Positions 16,276 to 24,748 of a DNA stretch of 64,000 bases are shown piece after piece. Origin of the DNA: Streptomyces dioscori (GTDB lineage: Bacteria > Actinomycetota > Actinomycetes > Streptomycetales > Streptomycetaceae); the NCBI RefSeq assembly GCF_003024195.1, contig NZ_KZ679038.1, positions 806,001 to 870,000 of the forward strand, written 5' to 3'. Below the pieces are notes generated by a model. That model made no database searches and was not told the DNA's origin. It saw only the letters and a list, made by a program, of their open reading frames with translations. The number at the start of each line of letters is the position of its first letter. Position 1 is the first letter of the stretch. Position numbers and translations under genes: made by a program.

Positions 16276-18057
16276 ATGAGCGAGTACGCCGAAACGCCCC
16301 GGACGCCCCGGATGTCCTACACGGCCGAAGGGCCGGCGGGCGCAGCTCCCGCGGGCCGCGTGCTCACCGTCGCCGACGTCCTGGCCCTGCCCGTCCTGGC
16401 CGCGGGCCGGCCGGAGGTGGTCGCCGGGGCGACCCGCCTCGACCGGCCGGTCCGCTGGGTCCACATCACCGAACTCACCGACCCCGCCTCCTTCCTCAAG
16501 GGCGGCGAACTCGTGCTGACCACCGGTATGCCGCTGCCCGAGGACCCGGCGGGCGTACGCCGCTATGTCGACGAACTGGCCGACATCGGGGCCGCGGCCC
16601 TGGTCATCGAACTCGTACGGCGCTTCCATCGCCCGCCCGGCCCGCTCATCCAGGCGTGCCGCGTCCGTGGCCTGCCGCTCGTCACCCTGGCCGAGGACGT
16701 CAACTTCCTTGAGGTCACCCAGGTCGTCCACACCCTCATCCTCGGCAGCCAGGCGGACGCCGTGCGGCGGACCCAGCGCATCCACGAGGCGTTCACCGCC
16801 CTGACGCTGCGGGGCGCCGGACCCGAGGACGTCGTCCGCGCGGCGGCGGAGATGAGCGGCCGCACGGTCGTGCTGGAGAACCTGGTGCACCAGGCGCTGA
16901 TCTGCGAGCCGTCCGGCAGCACCGTGGACGAAGCACTGTCCGGCTGGGAGCAGCGCTCCCGGGCGACGCGGGCGACGCACCACGGGCCGGCGCCCCGGGC
17001 CGCCCGCTCAGAGACGACCGGCCAGGGGGTGACCGACCCAGAAGTCACCGGTCCCGAGGTCGCCGGTCCGGACGTCGCCGGTCCCGAGGTCGCCGGTCCG
17101 GAGGGCTGGCTCGTGGCGCCCGTGGAGTACCAGGGCGAACTCTGGGGACGCGTCGCCCTGCTGCCGTCCCCGGTGCCGTCGGCGGGGTTCGGGCCGCAGG
17201 ACGTCACCGTCCTGGAGCGGACGGCGATGGCCCTGACGATCGCCCGCCTCATCCACGCCACGCCCTGGGAGCGCACAGCGCACCGGAGCGCGCTGCGCGA
17301 TCTCGCCGAGCAGCGCCACCGCTCTCCCGCGGACGCCCGCGCGCGCCTCGCCGCGCTGGGCCTGCCCACCGAGGGCACCGTCTTCCTCGCGGTCCTGATG
17401 GACCTCCGGACGCCGGTCGACGGCACCGGCCTGGAGGCCCGGCTGTCCCAGGAGCTGGCCACGACGGGCACGGCCGCGCTGGTCGGCACGCTGGCGCCCG
17501 CGCGGCTCGGCGTCCTGCTGGCCCTGCGCCCCTCCCAGCCGTGGCGGTCCACCGTGGAGCAACTGGGCCGCAGCGCGCTGGAGGTGGACCCGTGTGCCGT
17601 CGTGAGTATCGGTTCCGAGGTCATGGACCTGGCCCGTACCGCCCGTTCCTTCCGTGAGGCGTCCCGCGTCGCGGAAGCAACCTGTCCGGGCCGGCCCCTC
17701 ACCGCGGGCAGGTCGTACAACGAACTGTCCGACATCGGACTGCGCCGCCTGCTGTACGCGCTGCGCGAGGACACCCGTGTCCAGGAGTACGCCGAACGGC
17801 AGCTCGGCCGGCTCGTCGACCATGACGGCCGGCACGGCACCGACCTCCTGACGACCCTGCGGCACTATCTGGACGCCGCGGGCAGCAAGACCGGTGCCGC
17901 CCGGCTCGGCGGGCTGTCCCGGGAGACCGTCTACCAGCGTCTGCGCACCATCGAGCGGCTGCTGGACTGCGACCTCGAATCCGGTGAGCGGCGGACCGGA
18001 CTGCACGTGGCCCTCACGGCCCTCGACGTCCTGCGGGAGGGCGGAGAAACGACCTGA
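16276..18057 (+). CDS. PucR family transcriptional regulator
   Basis: The 593-residue regulator has an N-terminal PucR ligand-sensing domain (about residues 30-150, with LTVADVLALPVL, GELVLTTGMPL and the long ALVIELVRRF helix). A middle GAF/GGDEF-like region follows, then a C-terminal PucR helix-turn-helix (TLRHYLDAAGSKTGAARLGGLSRETVYQRLRTIERLL). Such regulators activate purine, GABA or amine catabolism. It is divergent from gabT, so it probably controls gabTD. Five tandem pentapeptides lie at about residues 252-276. No clear ribosome site precedes the ATG, and an alternative ATG lies at 16312. Confidence 0.9.
   Translation: MSEYAETPRTPRMSYTAEGPAGAAPAGRVLTVADVLALPVLAAGRPEVVAGATRLDRPVRWVHITELTDPASFLKGGELVLTTGMPLPEDPAGVRRYVDELADIGAAALVIELVRRFHRPPGPLIQACRVRGLPLVTLAEDVNFLEVTQVVHTLILGSQADAVRRTQRIHEAFTALTLRGAGPEDVVRAAAEMSGRTVVLENLVHQALICEPSGSTVDEALSGWEQRSRATRATHHGPAPRAARSETTGQGVTDPEVTGPEVAGPDVAGPEVAGPEGWLVAPVEYQGELWGRVALLPSPVPSAGFGPQDVTVLERTAMALTIARLIHATPWERTAHRSALRDLAEQRHRSPADARARLAALGLPTEGTVFLAVLMDLRTPVDGTGLEARLSQELATTGTAALVGTLAPARLGVLLALRPSQPWRSTVEQLGRSALEVDPCAVVSIGSEVMDLARTARSFREASRVAEATCPGRPLTAGRSYNELSDIGLRRLLYALREDTRVQEYAERQLGRLVDHDGRHGTDLLTTLRHYLDAAGSKTGAARLGGLSRETVYQRLRTIERLLDCDLESGERRTGLHVALTALDVLREGGETT
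17029..17103 (+). repeat. Five 15-bp tandem units inside the PucR gene
   Basis: Five in-frame 15-bp units encode a run of V-x-G-P-x pentapeptides (TDPEV, TGPEV, AGPDV and similar). They form a linker between two regulator domains. The unit number could vary between strains without breaking the frame. Confidence 0.85.
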
Positions 18058-18097
18058 GGGACAGGATCGCCGCTCCGCCGTCCCGCGCGGCCGGGTG

Positions 18098-19090
18098 CTA
18101 CCGGTGGCCGTGGCCGCGCAGGCGGGCGCGCAGCAGGTTGGGGTCCGTGGCCGTGGCGTAGGCGGCGCTGAGCACGTACACCTCCTTGCCGCGCAGCGCC
18201 ACGGAGCTGGGGTTCTGGAGTCCGTCGGCGGTGTCCAGGACGGTGGTCCGGGTGCCGTCGGGCCGGATGTGCACGACCCTGTTGGTGGTGTTGAGCGTGG
18301 CCAGGACGTCGTCGCCGTGTCCGGTGAAGGCGAAGTCGTCGATTCCGACCAGGTCCGGGTCCGACGCCTTGACCTGCGGGGTGCCCGCGCGGTTTCCCGG
18401 ACGGATCGGTATGCGCAGGAGGGTGCCCTGATCGAGATTGGTCACCCAGAGCGCGCCGTCGTGCACCTTCGCTCCGTTGACGCCGAGGAAGCCGGTGGGG
18501 GTGAGTTCGGGTGCGGTGGACCAGGCGGTGGGGGTGCCGCCGGTGACGGGGACGGTCCACACCGTGCCGAGCACCGAGTCGGTGATGTAGAGGCGCTTGC
18601 CGCGTTCGTCCAGAGCCAGTCCGTTGGGCAGACCGTCCTCGGGCAGTGCGGCGATGCGCTGCGGGGCCTTCCCGGGGCGCAGCCGCCACAGGCCTGTCAG
18701 GTCGGCGGTCCCGGTCGCGTACAGCACGTACAGGGTGCCGTCCGGGGTGCGGGCGATCCCGGTGGCCAGCGGGAAGCCGAGGGCGGGGGTGTGGACTCCG
18801 CCGTCGGCGGGGGCCGGCAGGGTCGCCAGGACGCGGGTCGCGCCCCGCGGGCTCACTTCGGCCACCTGTCGGCTCGCCGCGAAGGTGACGGCCGCGGTGC
18901 CGTCGGGCAACAGGGCTATGTTCTCCGGCAGTTGACCCGCGGACACGTCGAAGTGGGTGGCGATGCGTACGTCGGTCAGCGGTTCGCGGGTGGGACGGGT
19001 GGGGGTGGCGTCGGCCGGCAGGGCCGAGGCGAGGGTGGCGGCGGCCACCGCGACGGCGGCCATGAGTGTCTTGATACGTCGGTTCGACAT
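18098..19090 (-). CDS. Secreted ScyD/ScyE- or SMP-30-like beta-propeller protein
   Basis: The 330-residue protein has a Sec signal peptide (basic MSNRRIKT, hydrophobic AAVAVAAATLASAL, cleavage near ADA). The rest is NHL/SMP-30-type beta-propeller repeats, such as LPENIALLPDGTAAV, GIARTPDGTLYVLY, NGLALDERGKRLYITD and NPSSVALRGKEVYVL. Homologues are annotated ScyD/ScyE family or gluconolactonase-like, with no proven enzyme activity. GAAGGA lies just before the ATG. A 12-bp tandem repeat forms much of the leader. It is convergent with the PucR gene and has no obvious operon partner. Confidence 0.8.
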   Translation of the reverse strand: MSNRRIKTLMAAVAVAAATLASALPADATPTRPTREPLTDVRIATHFDVSAGQLPENIALLPDGTAAVTFAASRQVAEVSPRGATRVLATLPAPADGGVHTPALGFPLATGIARTPDGTLYVLYATGTADLTGLWRLRPGKAPQRIAALPEDGLPNGLALDERGKRLYITDSVLGTVWTVPVTGGTPTAWSTAPELTPTGFLGVNGAKVHDGALWVTNLDQGTLLRIPIRPGNRAGTPQVKASDPDLVGIDDFAFTGHGDDVLATLNTTNRVVHIRPDGTRTTVLDTADGLQNPSSVALRGKEVYVLSAAYATATDPNLLRARLRGHGHR

Positions 19091-19104
19091 GGTTCCTTCT
19101 CTGA

Positions 19105-19152
19105 CTTCTTCTCTGACTTCTTGTCTGACTTCTTGTCTGACTTCTTGTCTGG
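19105..19152 (-). repeat. Four 12-bp tandem repeats in the leader of the propeller gene
   Basis: Four 12-bp units (19105-19116, 19117-19128, 19129-19140, 19141-19152) of CTTCTTSTCTGA form lie 15-62 bases upstream of the start codon. On the transcript they read as AGACAAGAAGTC-like purine-rich units, each resembling a weak ribosome site. A degenerate fifth unit reaches the true site. Confidence 0.85.
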
Positions 19153-19277
19153 TTTCGGGCATGCGGCAGCCGTGGTGCGGCGCCGTGGTCGAGGGCGCCT
19201 CGGTGAGAGGGCGTGAGGGTGCGACCGGCGACCGCCCCGCGAAGGACGCGGGTCAGGCGGCGCGGCAGGTCAACGGG

Positions 19278-20195
19278 TCAGAGCGTGTGGGACTCGGCGG
19301 CGCGGTGCGGCCGGTCCGCGTCCCGGGGCGCGGTGGCATGGGCGAGCAGCGCCAGGGCCGCCGCGGACGGGGAGCCGGGGTCGGCGGTGGCCACCACCAG
19401 GGACGGGCCGTCCCCCTGCGGGCTCTGCAGTGTCTGCTGGGTGACGGTCAGCGTCCCGACCAGTGGATGGCGCATCTCGTAGTCGGCGACATCGCAGGCG
19501 AGCACCCGGTGGTCGGCCCACAGTGTGGCGAACTCCCGGCTGCGCATGGTCAGTTCACCGATCAGTGCGGCCAGCAGCGGGTCGTCCGGGTGGCGTCCGG
19601 CCGTCAGCCGCAGGTTCCCCACGACGGCCCTGGCCTTGGCGGGCCAGTCGACGTACAGGTCGCGGGTGTGCGCGCCCAGGAACACCAGCCTGGCCATGTT
19701 CGGCCGCCGCCCCGGACGGCCCGCGCCGCCGGGATCGTCCGGGCTGTCCGGATCGAGGTGTCCCGCGAACAGGCCGTGCCCCGGGCGGTTCCAGGCCAGG
19801 ACGTCGCTGCGGCGGCCGATCACCAGGGCGGGGGTACCGTCGACGGCCGCCAGCAGGGCACGCGTCGCGGGAGTGAGGCGTTCGGGACGTGGCCGTGCGC
19901 CGGGCCCGCGCCGCCTCGGCGCACCGGCCAGGGTGTGCAGATGGGCGCGCTCTGAGTCGTCCAGTCGCAGGGCGCTCGCCACCGCGTCGAGCACCTCGCG
20001 CGAGGCGTTGCGGGACTGGCCCTGTTCCAGGCGGGTGTAGTAGGGCGCGCTGATGCCGGCGAGCATCGCGAGTTCCTCCCGGCGCAGCCCCGGCACGCGG
20101 CGCCGCTCGCCGTAGGTCCGCAACCCCACGTCCTCGGGGCGCAGTCGGCTCCGGCGTGCCTGGAGGAACTCGGCGAGGTGCCCGTGCTTGTTCAT
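19278..20195 (-). CDS. XRE-family regulator with MmyB-like ligand domain
   Basis: The 305-residue protein has an N-terminal XRE helix-turn-helix (about residues 30-75) with the diagnostic RRVPGLRREELAMLAGISAPYY core and YTRLEQG. The C-terminal MmyB-like domain includes VIGRRSDVLAWNRPGHGLF and an ADHRVLACDVADYEMRHPLVG segment. MmyB-type domains are thought to bind hydrophobic ligands. The gene is downstream of the molybdenum oxidoreductase operon, same direction, after a hairpin, so it has its own promoter. Regulation of that operon is a reasonable guess only. Confidence 0.9.
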   Translation of the reverse strand: MNKHGHLAEFLQARRSRLRPEDVGLRTYGERRRVPGLRREELAMLAGISAPYYTRLEQGQSRNASREVLDAVASALRLDDSERAHLHTLAGAPRRRGPGARPRPERLTPATRALLAAVDGTPALVIGRRSDVLAWNRPGHGLFAGHLDPDSPDDPGGAGRPGRRPNMARLVFLGAHTRDLYVDWPAKARAVVGNLRLTAGRHPDDPLLAALIGELTMRSREFATLWADHRVLACDVADYEMRHPLVGTLTVTQQTLQSPQGDGPSLVVATADPGSPSAAALALLAHATAPRDADRPHRAAESHTL

Positions 20196-20232
20196 GACAC
20201 CGAGTATGCGGACCGCGGCCGGCCGGTGCCTC

Positions 20233-20260
20233 ACCCCGCCGGGGTAGGGATCGGCGGGGT
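20233..20260 (-). terminator. Terminator of the molybdenum oxidoreductase operon
   Basis: ACCCCGCC (20233-20240) pairs with GGCGGGGT (20253-20260), with a 12-base loop. It starts 25 bases beyond the stop codon of the large subunit and precedes the XRE gene start. Confidence 0.65.
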
Positions 20261-20284
20261 CTGCCCGCGAGCGAGAGGGTCTGC

Positions 20285-22378
20285 CTACAGGCCCGCGAGC
20301 ACCCGGTCCGGGGTCAGGGGCAGTTCGCGGTGGCGGACGCCCGTGGCGTGGTGGACGGCGTTGCCGATGGCGGCGGCCGTGCCGACGATGCCGATCTCGC
20401 CGATGCCCTTGCTGCCCATCGGGTTGAGATGCGGGTCGTCCTCGTCGATCCAGTGCGCCTCGATGTCGGGCACGTCGGCGTGGGCCGGGACGTGATAGGC
20501 GGCGAGGTCGCGCTCCACGAAGTCGCCGGACGCGGCGTCCATGGTGCTGCTCTCGGTGAGTGCCATGCCCAGGCCCATGGTCATGGCGCCGATGAACTGG
20601 GAGCGCGCGGTACGGGCGTTGAGGATGTGTCCGGCGGCGTAGACGCCCAGCAGTCGGCGTACCCGGACCTCTCCGGTGACCGTGTCGACGGTGACCTCGG
20701 CGAAGTGGGCGCCGAAGGCGTGCCGGGCGTAGGGGTTGTCTGCGTCGGCGGTGCCCGCCGTGTCGGCGTGCGCCCTGAGCCCTTCGGACGGCAGGGGGCC
20801 GCTGTGTTCGGCGAGGGTCGAGGCCAGCCGCGTACACGCCTCGTGGACGGCCCAGCCCCAGGACGCCGTGCCGGACGAGCCGCCGGCCAGTGGCGCGGAC
20901 GGCAGGTCGCTGTTGCCGATGTCGGTGCGTACGCGGTCCAGGGGGACGCCGAGTGCGTCGGCGGCGACCTGGGCGAGGACGGTACGGGCGCCGGTGCCGA
21001 TGTCGGTGGCGTTGATACGGACGACGAAGCCGCCGTCGGGAGTCGCGTGTGCCTCCGCCTGCGCCGGGCTCGCCATCACCGGGTAGGTGGCGGAGGCCAC
21101 CCCCGTGCCGACCAGGAGTGGGCCCTCGGCACGGATCCCGGGGCGGGGGTCGCGTGCTGCCCAGTCGAAGCGCCGCGCGCCCTCCCGCAGGCAGTCGACG
21201 AGGTGGCGGCTGCTGAACGGTTTGCCACTGTCGGGTTCGGTGTCCGGCTCGTTGAGGATGCGCAGTTCCACGGGGTCCAGACCGGCCGCGACGGCGAGTT
21301 CGTCCATGGCCGACTCCAGGACGTACATGCCCGGTGCCTCGCCGGGTGCGCGCATCCAGGACGGGCTGGGCACGTCGAGGGGGACCACCCGGTGGGAGCT
21401 GAGCCGGTGGGGTGCCGCGTACATGATCCGGCTCGGTACGGCGGCCTGCTCCACGAACTCCTTGATGCGGGAGGTGTGGGTGGTGACCTCGTGGAGGGTC
21501 GAGGTGAGGGTGCCGTCGGCGGTGGCGCCCAGGCGGAGCCGGTGCAGGGTGGGCGCCCGGTGGCCGACGACCGCGGGCAGGAAGCGCCGGGGCAGTGCGA
21601 CGGTGACGGGACGTCCGGTCTCCCGTGCCGCCATCACGGCGAGCACCACATGGGGCCGCGGGGTGCCCTTGGACCCGAAGCCGCCGCCGACGTGCTCGCT
21701 GATGACGGTGACGTCGTCCTCGGACAGCTCGAACAGCGAGGCCAGGGTGGCGCGTACGGTCGTGGCGCCCTGGCTGGAGTCGTGCACGACGAGCCGGTCG
21801 CCGTCCCAGCGGGCGGTGGCCGCGTGCGGCTCCATGGGGTGGTTGTGCAGCGGCGGTACGCGGTAGTGGGAGTCGACGCGGACCTCGGCGGACGCGAACG
21901 CGCCCTCGGGGTCGCCCTGTTCGCGGCGCGCGGGGAATCCGCCGTTGGCCTCCTCGGGCGCGTAGGCCTCGGGGTGGTCGTCGGTCAGGGTGACGTCGTG
22001 TTCCTCCACGTCGTACGCGACCCGGACCGCGGCGGCGCCCGCGCGGGCCGCCTCCAGGGTCTCGCCGACGACCAGCGCGACGAACCAGCCGCGGTGCGGC
22101 ACGCGCGGATCCTGCAGCACGGAGAGCGTCGGATCGTCGGCGGGGGCGAGCCGGGGCGCGTTCTCGTGCGTCAGGACGGAGAGGACCCCGGGCAGCGCCA
22201 GGGCGGCCTCCGCGTCGACGGTACGGACCGTTCCCCGGGCGATCCCGGCGACCACCGGCCAGGCGTGCGCCCTGCCGGGGTCGGTCTGCTCGGCGGCGTA
22301 GCGGGCGCTGCCGGTGACCTTGTCCCGGCCCTCCCGGCGCTCGGCGGGCGCGCCCAGCGCGGTGCCGGTGTCGGCCAT
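20285..22378 (-). CDS. Molybdopterin-binding large subunit, xanthine dehydrogenase family (PaoC-like)
   Basis: The 697-residue catalytic subunit of a three-subunit molybdenum hydroxylase has the N-terminal a/b hammerhead (GRDKVTGSARYAAE), the EHVGGGFGSKG motif near the cofactor, MRAPGEAPGMYVLESAMDELA, and a C-terminal GSKGIGEIGIVG holding the active-site glutamate. AAGGAG lies 6 bases before the ATG. It is encoded after the 2Fe-2S and FAD subunits, in the order of E. coli PaoABC, an aldehyde oxidoreductase. The FAD subunit's extra cysteine cluster also points to PaoABC. Substrate likely an aldehyde or heteroaromatic (inference). Confidence 0.92.
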   Translation of the reverse strand: MADTGTALGAPAERREGRDKVTGSARYAAEQTDPGRAHAWPVVAGIARGTVRTVDAEAALALPGVLSVLTHENAPRLAPADDPTLSVLQDPRVPHRGWFVALVVGETLEAARAGAAAVRVAYDVEEHDVTLTDDHPEAYAPEEANGGFPARREQGDPEGAFASAEVRVDSHYRVPPLHNHPMEPHAATARWDGDRLVVHDSSQGATTVRATLASLFELSEDDVTVISEHVGGGFGSKGTPRPHVVLAVMAARETGRPVTVALPRRFLPAVVGHRAPTLHRLRLGATADGTLTSTLHEVTTHTSRIKEFVEQAAVPSRIMYAAPHRLSSHRVVPLDVPSPSWMRAPGEAPGMYVLESAMDELAVAAGLDPVELRILNEPDTEPDSGKPFSSRHLVDCLREGARRFDWAARDPRPGIRAEGPLLVGTGVASATYPVMASPAQAEAHATPDGGFVVRINATDIGTGARTVLAQVAADALGVPLDRVRTDIGNSDLPSAPLAGGSSGTASWGWAVHEACTRLASTLAEHSGPLPSEGLRAHADTAGTADADNPYARHAFGAHFAEVTVDTVTGEVRVRRLLGVYAAGHILNARTARSQFIGAMTMGLGMALTESSTMDAASGDFVERDLAAYHVPAHADVPDIEAHWIDEDDPHLNPMGSKGIGEIGIVGTAAAIGNAVHHATGVRHRELPLTPDRVLAGL

Positions 22379-22439
22379 GACTGCTCCTTCTGCTGGTGTC
22401 CGGTCACGTGCTGGTTTCCGGTCAGGTGCCGGCGTCCGG

Positions 22440-23432
22440 TCAGGTGCTGGTGGGCGGCGCGAGCCGCCGCAGGGCGTCCACCGCGAGATTGCGGGCCAGC
22501 CTGACCTTGTAGCCGTTGTCGCGCAGCGGCCGGGCCGCGGCGAGTTCGAGGTCGGCGGCCCGCTCGAACGCGGCCGTCGTCGGCGCGGCGCCCAGCAATG
22601 CCTCTTCGGCGAGCCGGGCCCGCCAGGGGCGATGGGCCACTCCCCCGAAGGCGAGGCCGACCTGCCGCACGACACCGCCCTCCACGTCGAGCACGGCGGC
22701 TACGGAGGCGAGGGCGAAGGCGTACGAGGCCCGGTCGCGGGCCTTGCGGTACAGCGAGGGCAGTCCGGCCGTGGCGCCCGGCAGGACGACACCGGTGATG
22801 AGTTCCCCGGGGCGGATCACCGTGTCCTGTTCGGGGTGGTCCCCGGGCAGCCGGTGGAACTCCGCGACGGGAACGGTCCGCGGCCCGTCGGCGCCGTGCA
22901 GTTCGACGGCCGCGTCCAGGGCGGCCAGTGCCACGGCCATGTCGGAGGGATGCGTGGCGATGCACTGCGGTGAGTGCCCGAGCACCGCGTGATCACGGTG
23001 TACGCCGTCCAGGGCGCCGCAACCGGAGCCGGGAGCGCGCTTGTTGCAGGGTTTGTCGGTGTCCTGGAAGTACGGGCAGCGGGTGCGCTGCAGCAGATTG
23101 CCGCCGGTGGTGGCCGCGTTGCGCAGCTGTCCCGAGGCCCCGGCCAGGAGGGCCTGGGAGAGTGCCGGGTAGCGGTCGCGGACCGTGGGGTGGGCGGCGA
23201 GGTCGCTGTTGCGGACCGTGGCGCCGATCCGTACGGATCCGTCGGGCAGCTCCTCCACCGTGTCGAGGGGCAGCCTGCTGACGTCGACCAGCGTGGACGG
23301 TTCCTCCACGCCGAGTTTCATCAGGTCCACCAGGTTGGTGCCGCCGCCGAGATAGCGGGCGCCGGGGTGGGCCGCGTACAGCTCGGCGGCCTCCTCGACA
23401 CTGCCGGCGCGCGCGTAGGCGAGGGGTTTCAC
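22440..23432 (-). CDS. FAD-binding subunit with 4Fe-4S cluster motif (PaoB-like)
   Basis: This 330-residue CO-dehydrogenase flavoprotein-type subunit has FAD-binding motifs ARYLGGGTNLVDLMKLG and NAATTGGNLLQRTRCPYF. A cysteine-rich insert around CPYFQDTDKPCNKR, G-S-G-C and C-I-A-T matches the 4Fe-4S cluster loop of E. coli PaoB and of 4-hydroxybenzoyl-CoA reductase, and is absent from ordinary xanthine dehydrogenases. The GTG start overlaps the upstream stop (GTGA), so it is coupled to the 2Fe-2S subunit. A 61-bp gap separates it from the large subunit gene. Confidence 0.92.
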   Translation of the reverse strand: MKPLAYARAGSVEEAAELYAAHPGARYLGGGTNLVDLMKLGVEEPSTLVDVSRLPLDTVEELPDGSVRIGATVRNSDLAAHPTVRDRYPALSQALLAGASGQLRNAATTGGNLLQRTRCPYFQDTDKPCNKRAPGSGCGALDGVHRDHAVLGHSPQCIATHPSDMAVALAALDAAVELHGADGPRTVPVAEFHRLPGDHPEQDTVIRPGELITGVVLPGATAGLPSLYRKARDRASYAFALASVAAVLDVEGGVVRQVGLAFGGVAHRPWRARLAEEALLGAAPTTAAFERAADLELAAARPLRDNGYKVRLARNLAVDALRRLAPPTST

Positions 23433-24139
23433 CGGATCACGTCCTCTACGGCCCGCACGATGTTCGGATAGGCGCCGCAGCGGCAGAGGTTGCCGCTGAG
23501 CCGCTCGCGGATCTCGTCCGGATCGAGCGGCACGGGCTCCCCTGACGGGGTTTCGGGGTCCGTCACGTGTGAGGGGTGACCGGACTCGGCCTCGGCGATC
23601 GCGCCGACGGCGCTGCAGAGCTGTCCGGGTGTGCAGTAGCCGCACTGGAAGGCGTCGCGGTCGATGAAGGCGCGCTGCAGCGGGTGCAGCTCGCCGTCGG
23701 CCGGCCGTTCCTCGCCGTCACGGTCACTCTCAGCTGCACCGGCACCGCCGGCGAGTCCTTCCACCGTCGTGATGTCGTAGCCGTCCTGGGCCACGGCGGG
23801 CAGCAGGCAGCTGTTGACGCGGCGGCCGTCCACCAGGACCGTGCAGGCGCCGCACTGGCCGTGGTCGCAGCCCTTCTTGGCGCCCGTGAGACGCAGCTGC
23901 TCGCGCAGCACGTCCAGCAGGACGGAGCGGTGGTCGACGACGAGCGTGCGCGGTCTGCCGTTCACCCGCAGCGTCACCTCGGAGTGGTGGCGATCGGGTG
24001 ACGAGGGGATGCGTTCGCCCCGTGGGGTGCCGCCGTCAGCGGTCCCGTCGTCCACGGCCGAGCCGTTCGCCGGGCTGCTGTTCAGGCCGCTTTTCGGGCT
24101 GTTCTTCGGGCTGTTTCTCGGGCTGCCCATGCTGTTCAT
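23429..24139 (-). CDS. 2Fe-2S subunit of the molybdenum oxidoreductase (PaoA-like)
   Basis: The 236-residue protein has a plant-type ferredoxin cluster (KKGCDHGQCGACTVL, then a cysteine in NSCLLPAVA) and a second cluster in the helical domain (QCGYCTPGQ and NLCRCGAYPNI). The first 50 residues are a low-complexity extension (NSPRNSPKNSPKSG) from 12-bp repeats. Unlike E. coli PaoA it has no twin-arginine signal, so the complex should be cytosolic. An insert rich in D, E and G (about residues 130-150) lies before the second cluster. First gene of the operon; GGAAGG stands just before the start. Confidence 0.92.
   Translation of the reverse strand: MNSMGSPRNSPKNSPKSGLNSSPANGSAVDDGTADGGTPRGERIPSSPDRHHSEVTLRVNGRPRTLVVDHRSVLLDVLREQLRLTGAKKGCDHGQCGACTVLVDGRRVNSCLLPAVAQDGYDITTVEGLAGGAGAAESDRDGEERPADGELHPLQRAFIDRDAFQCGYCTPGQLCSAVGAIAEAESGHPSHVTDPETPSGEPVPLDPDEIRERLSGNLCRCGAYPNIVRAVEDVIR
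24093..24128 (-). repeat. Three 12-bp units at the 5' end of the 2Fe-2S gene
   Basis: Units at 24093-24104, 24105-24116 and 24117-24128 share YTCGGGCTGYYY. They encode the NSPK/NSPR units of the N-terminal extension, and a degenerate fourth copy follows in the coding direction. Confidence 0.8.
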
Positions 24140-24223
24140 GACCTTCCGACGGCATTCGGACCTCGCAGCTCACGTATCCAGGCTGCGGCCCGTCACACGT
24201 TCCCGCACGCCGGAACCGACTGG

Positions 24224-24649
24224 TCAGCCGCCGGCCGCGGCCGTGACCGTCGCCGGGTCCTCGCCGGTCAGCTCCACGATGCGGTGCGGTGCCACCCCCG
24301 CGGCCAGCGCCCGTCCGATCAGCTCGTCGCGGCCGTCCGTGATGTCGCGGTACGACAGCAGCTGCTCCTCGACCCGCGCGATCGCCTCGGGGCCGGTCCG
24401 TGCGCGCACCCGGCCCAGCTCCTCGTCGCTCAGCGGCACCGGCAGCCGCTCCGCTCCGCCGGGAACGGCGCCCGTCTCCTCCGGCGGCAGCAGACGCAGT
24501 TCCGGCGCGGTCGCCGTCGTTCCCTGGGCGTCCAGCCAGGCTCGTACCGCGGGAGTCTCCATGCAGGCGAGGTCACCGACGGCGGCCGGGGGCACGCCGA
24601 GCCGCACGGCCGCGTCGTCGAGCAGGAACAGGTAGGCGTCGTCGGTCAT
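24224..24649 (-). CDS. Unrecognised small soluble protein
   Basis: The 141-residue protein has no signal peptide or membrane segment and is rich in A, L, E and D. A central predicted coiled or helical stretch (SDEELGRVRARTGPEAIARVEEQLLSYRDI) precedes a C-terminal helix-turn-helix-like segment (GRALAAGVAPHRIVELTG). I chose the ATG at 24649, with AAGG 8 bases upstream; a GTG at 24656-24658 is less likely. It lies upstream of the molybdenum operon in the same direction, 84 bp away. It might be a DNA-binding adaptor, but I do not recognise a family. Confidence 0.65.
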   Translation of the reverse strand: MTDDAYLFLLDDAAVRLGVPPAAVGDLACMETPAVRAWLDAQGTTATAPELRLLPPEETGAVPGGAERLPVPLSDEELGRVRARTGPEAIARVEEQLLSYRDITDGRDELIGRALAAGVAPHRIVELTGEDPATVTAAAGG

Positions 24650-24748
24650 TCTCGGCACCTTCTCAAACGGGGACTGGTCGACGACCCTCTACCCCGAGGC
24701 CTGCGGATTACCGCCGCCCTTCGGACCGGCCGACGGTCACCGGGAGGT

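Noticed and set aside
20330..22504. 724-residue plus-strand open frame opposite the molybdenum large subunit
   Set aside because: Antisense shadow with G/R/V-rich composition and no motif; the minus-strand frame has conserved family motifs.
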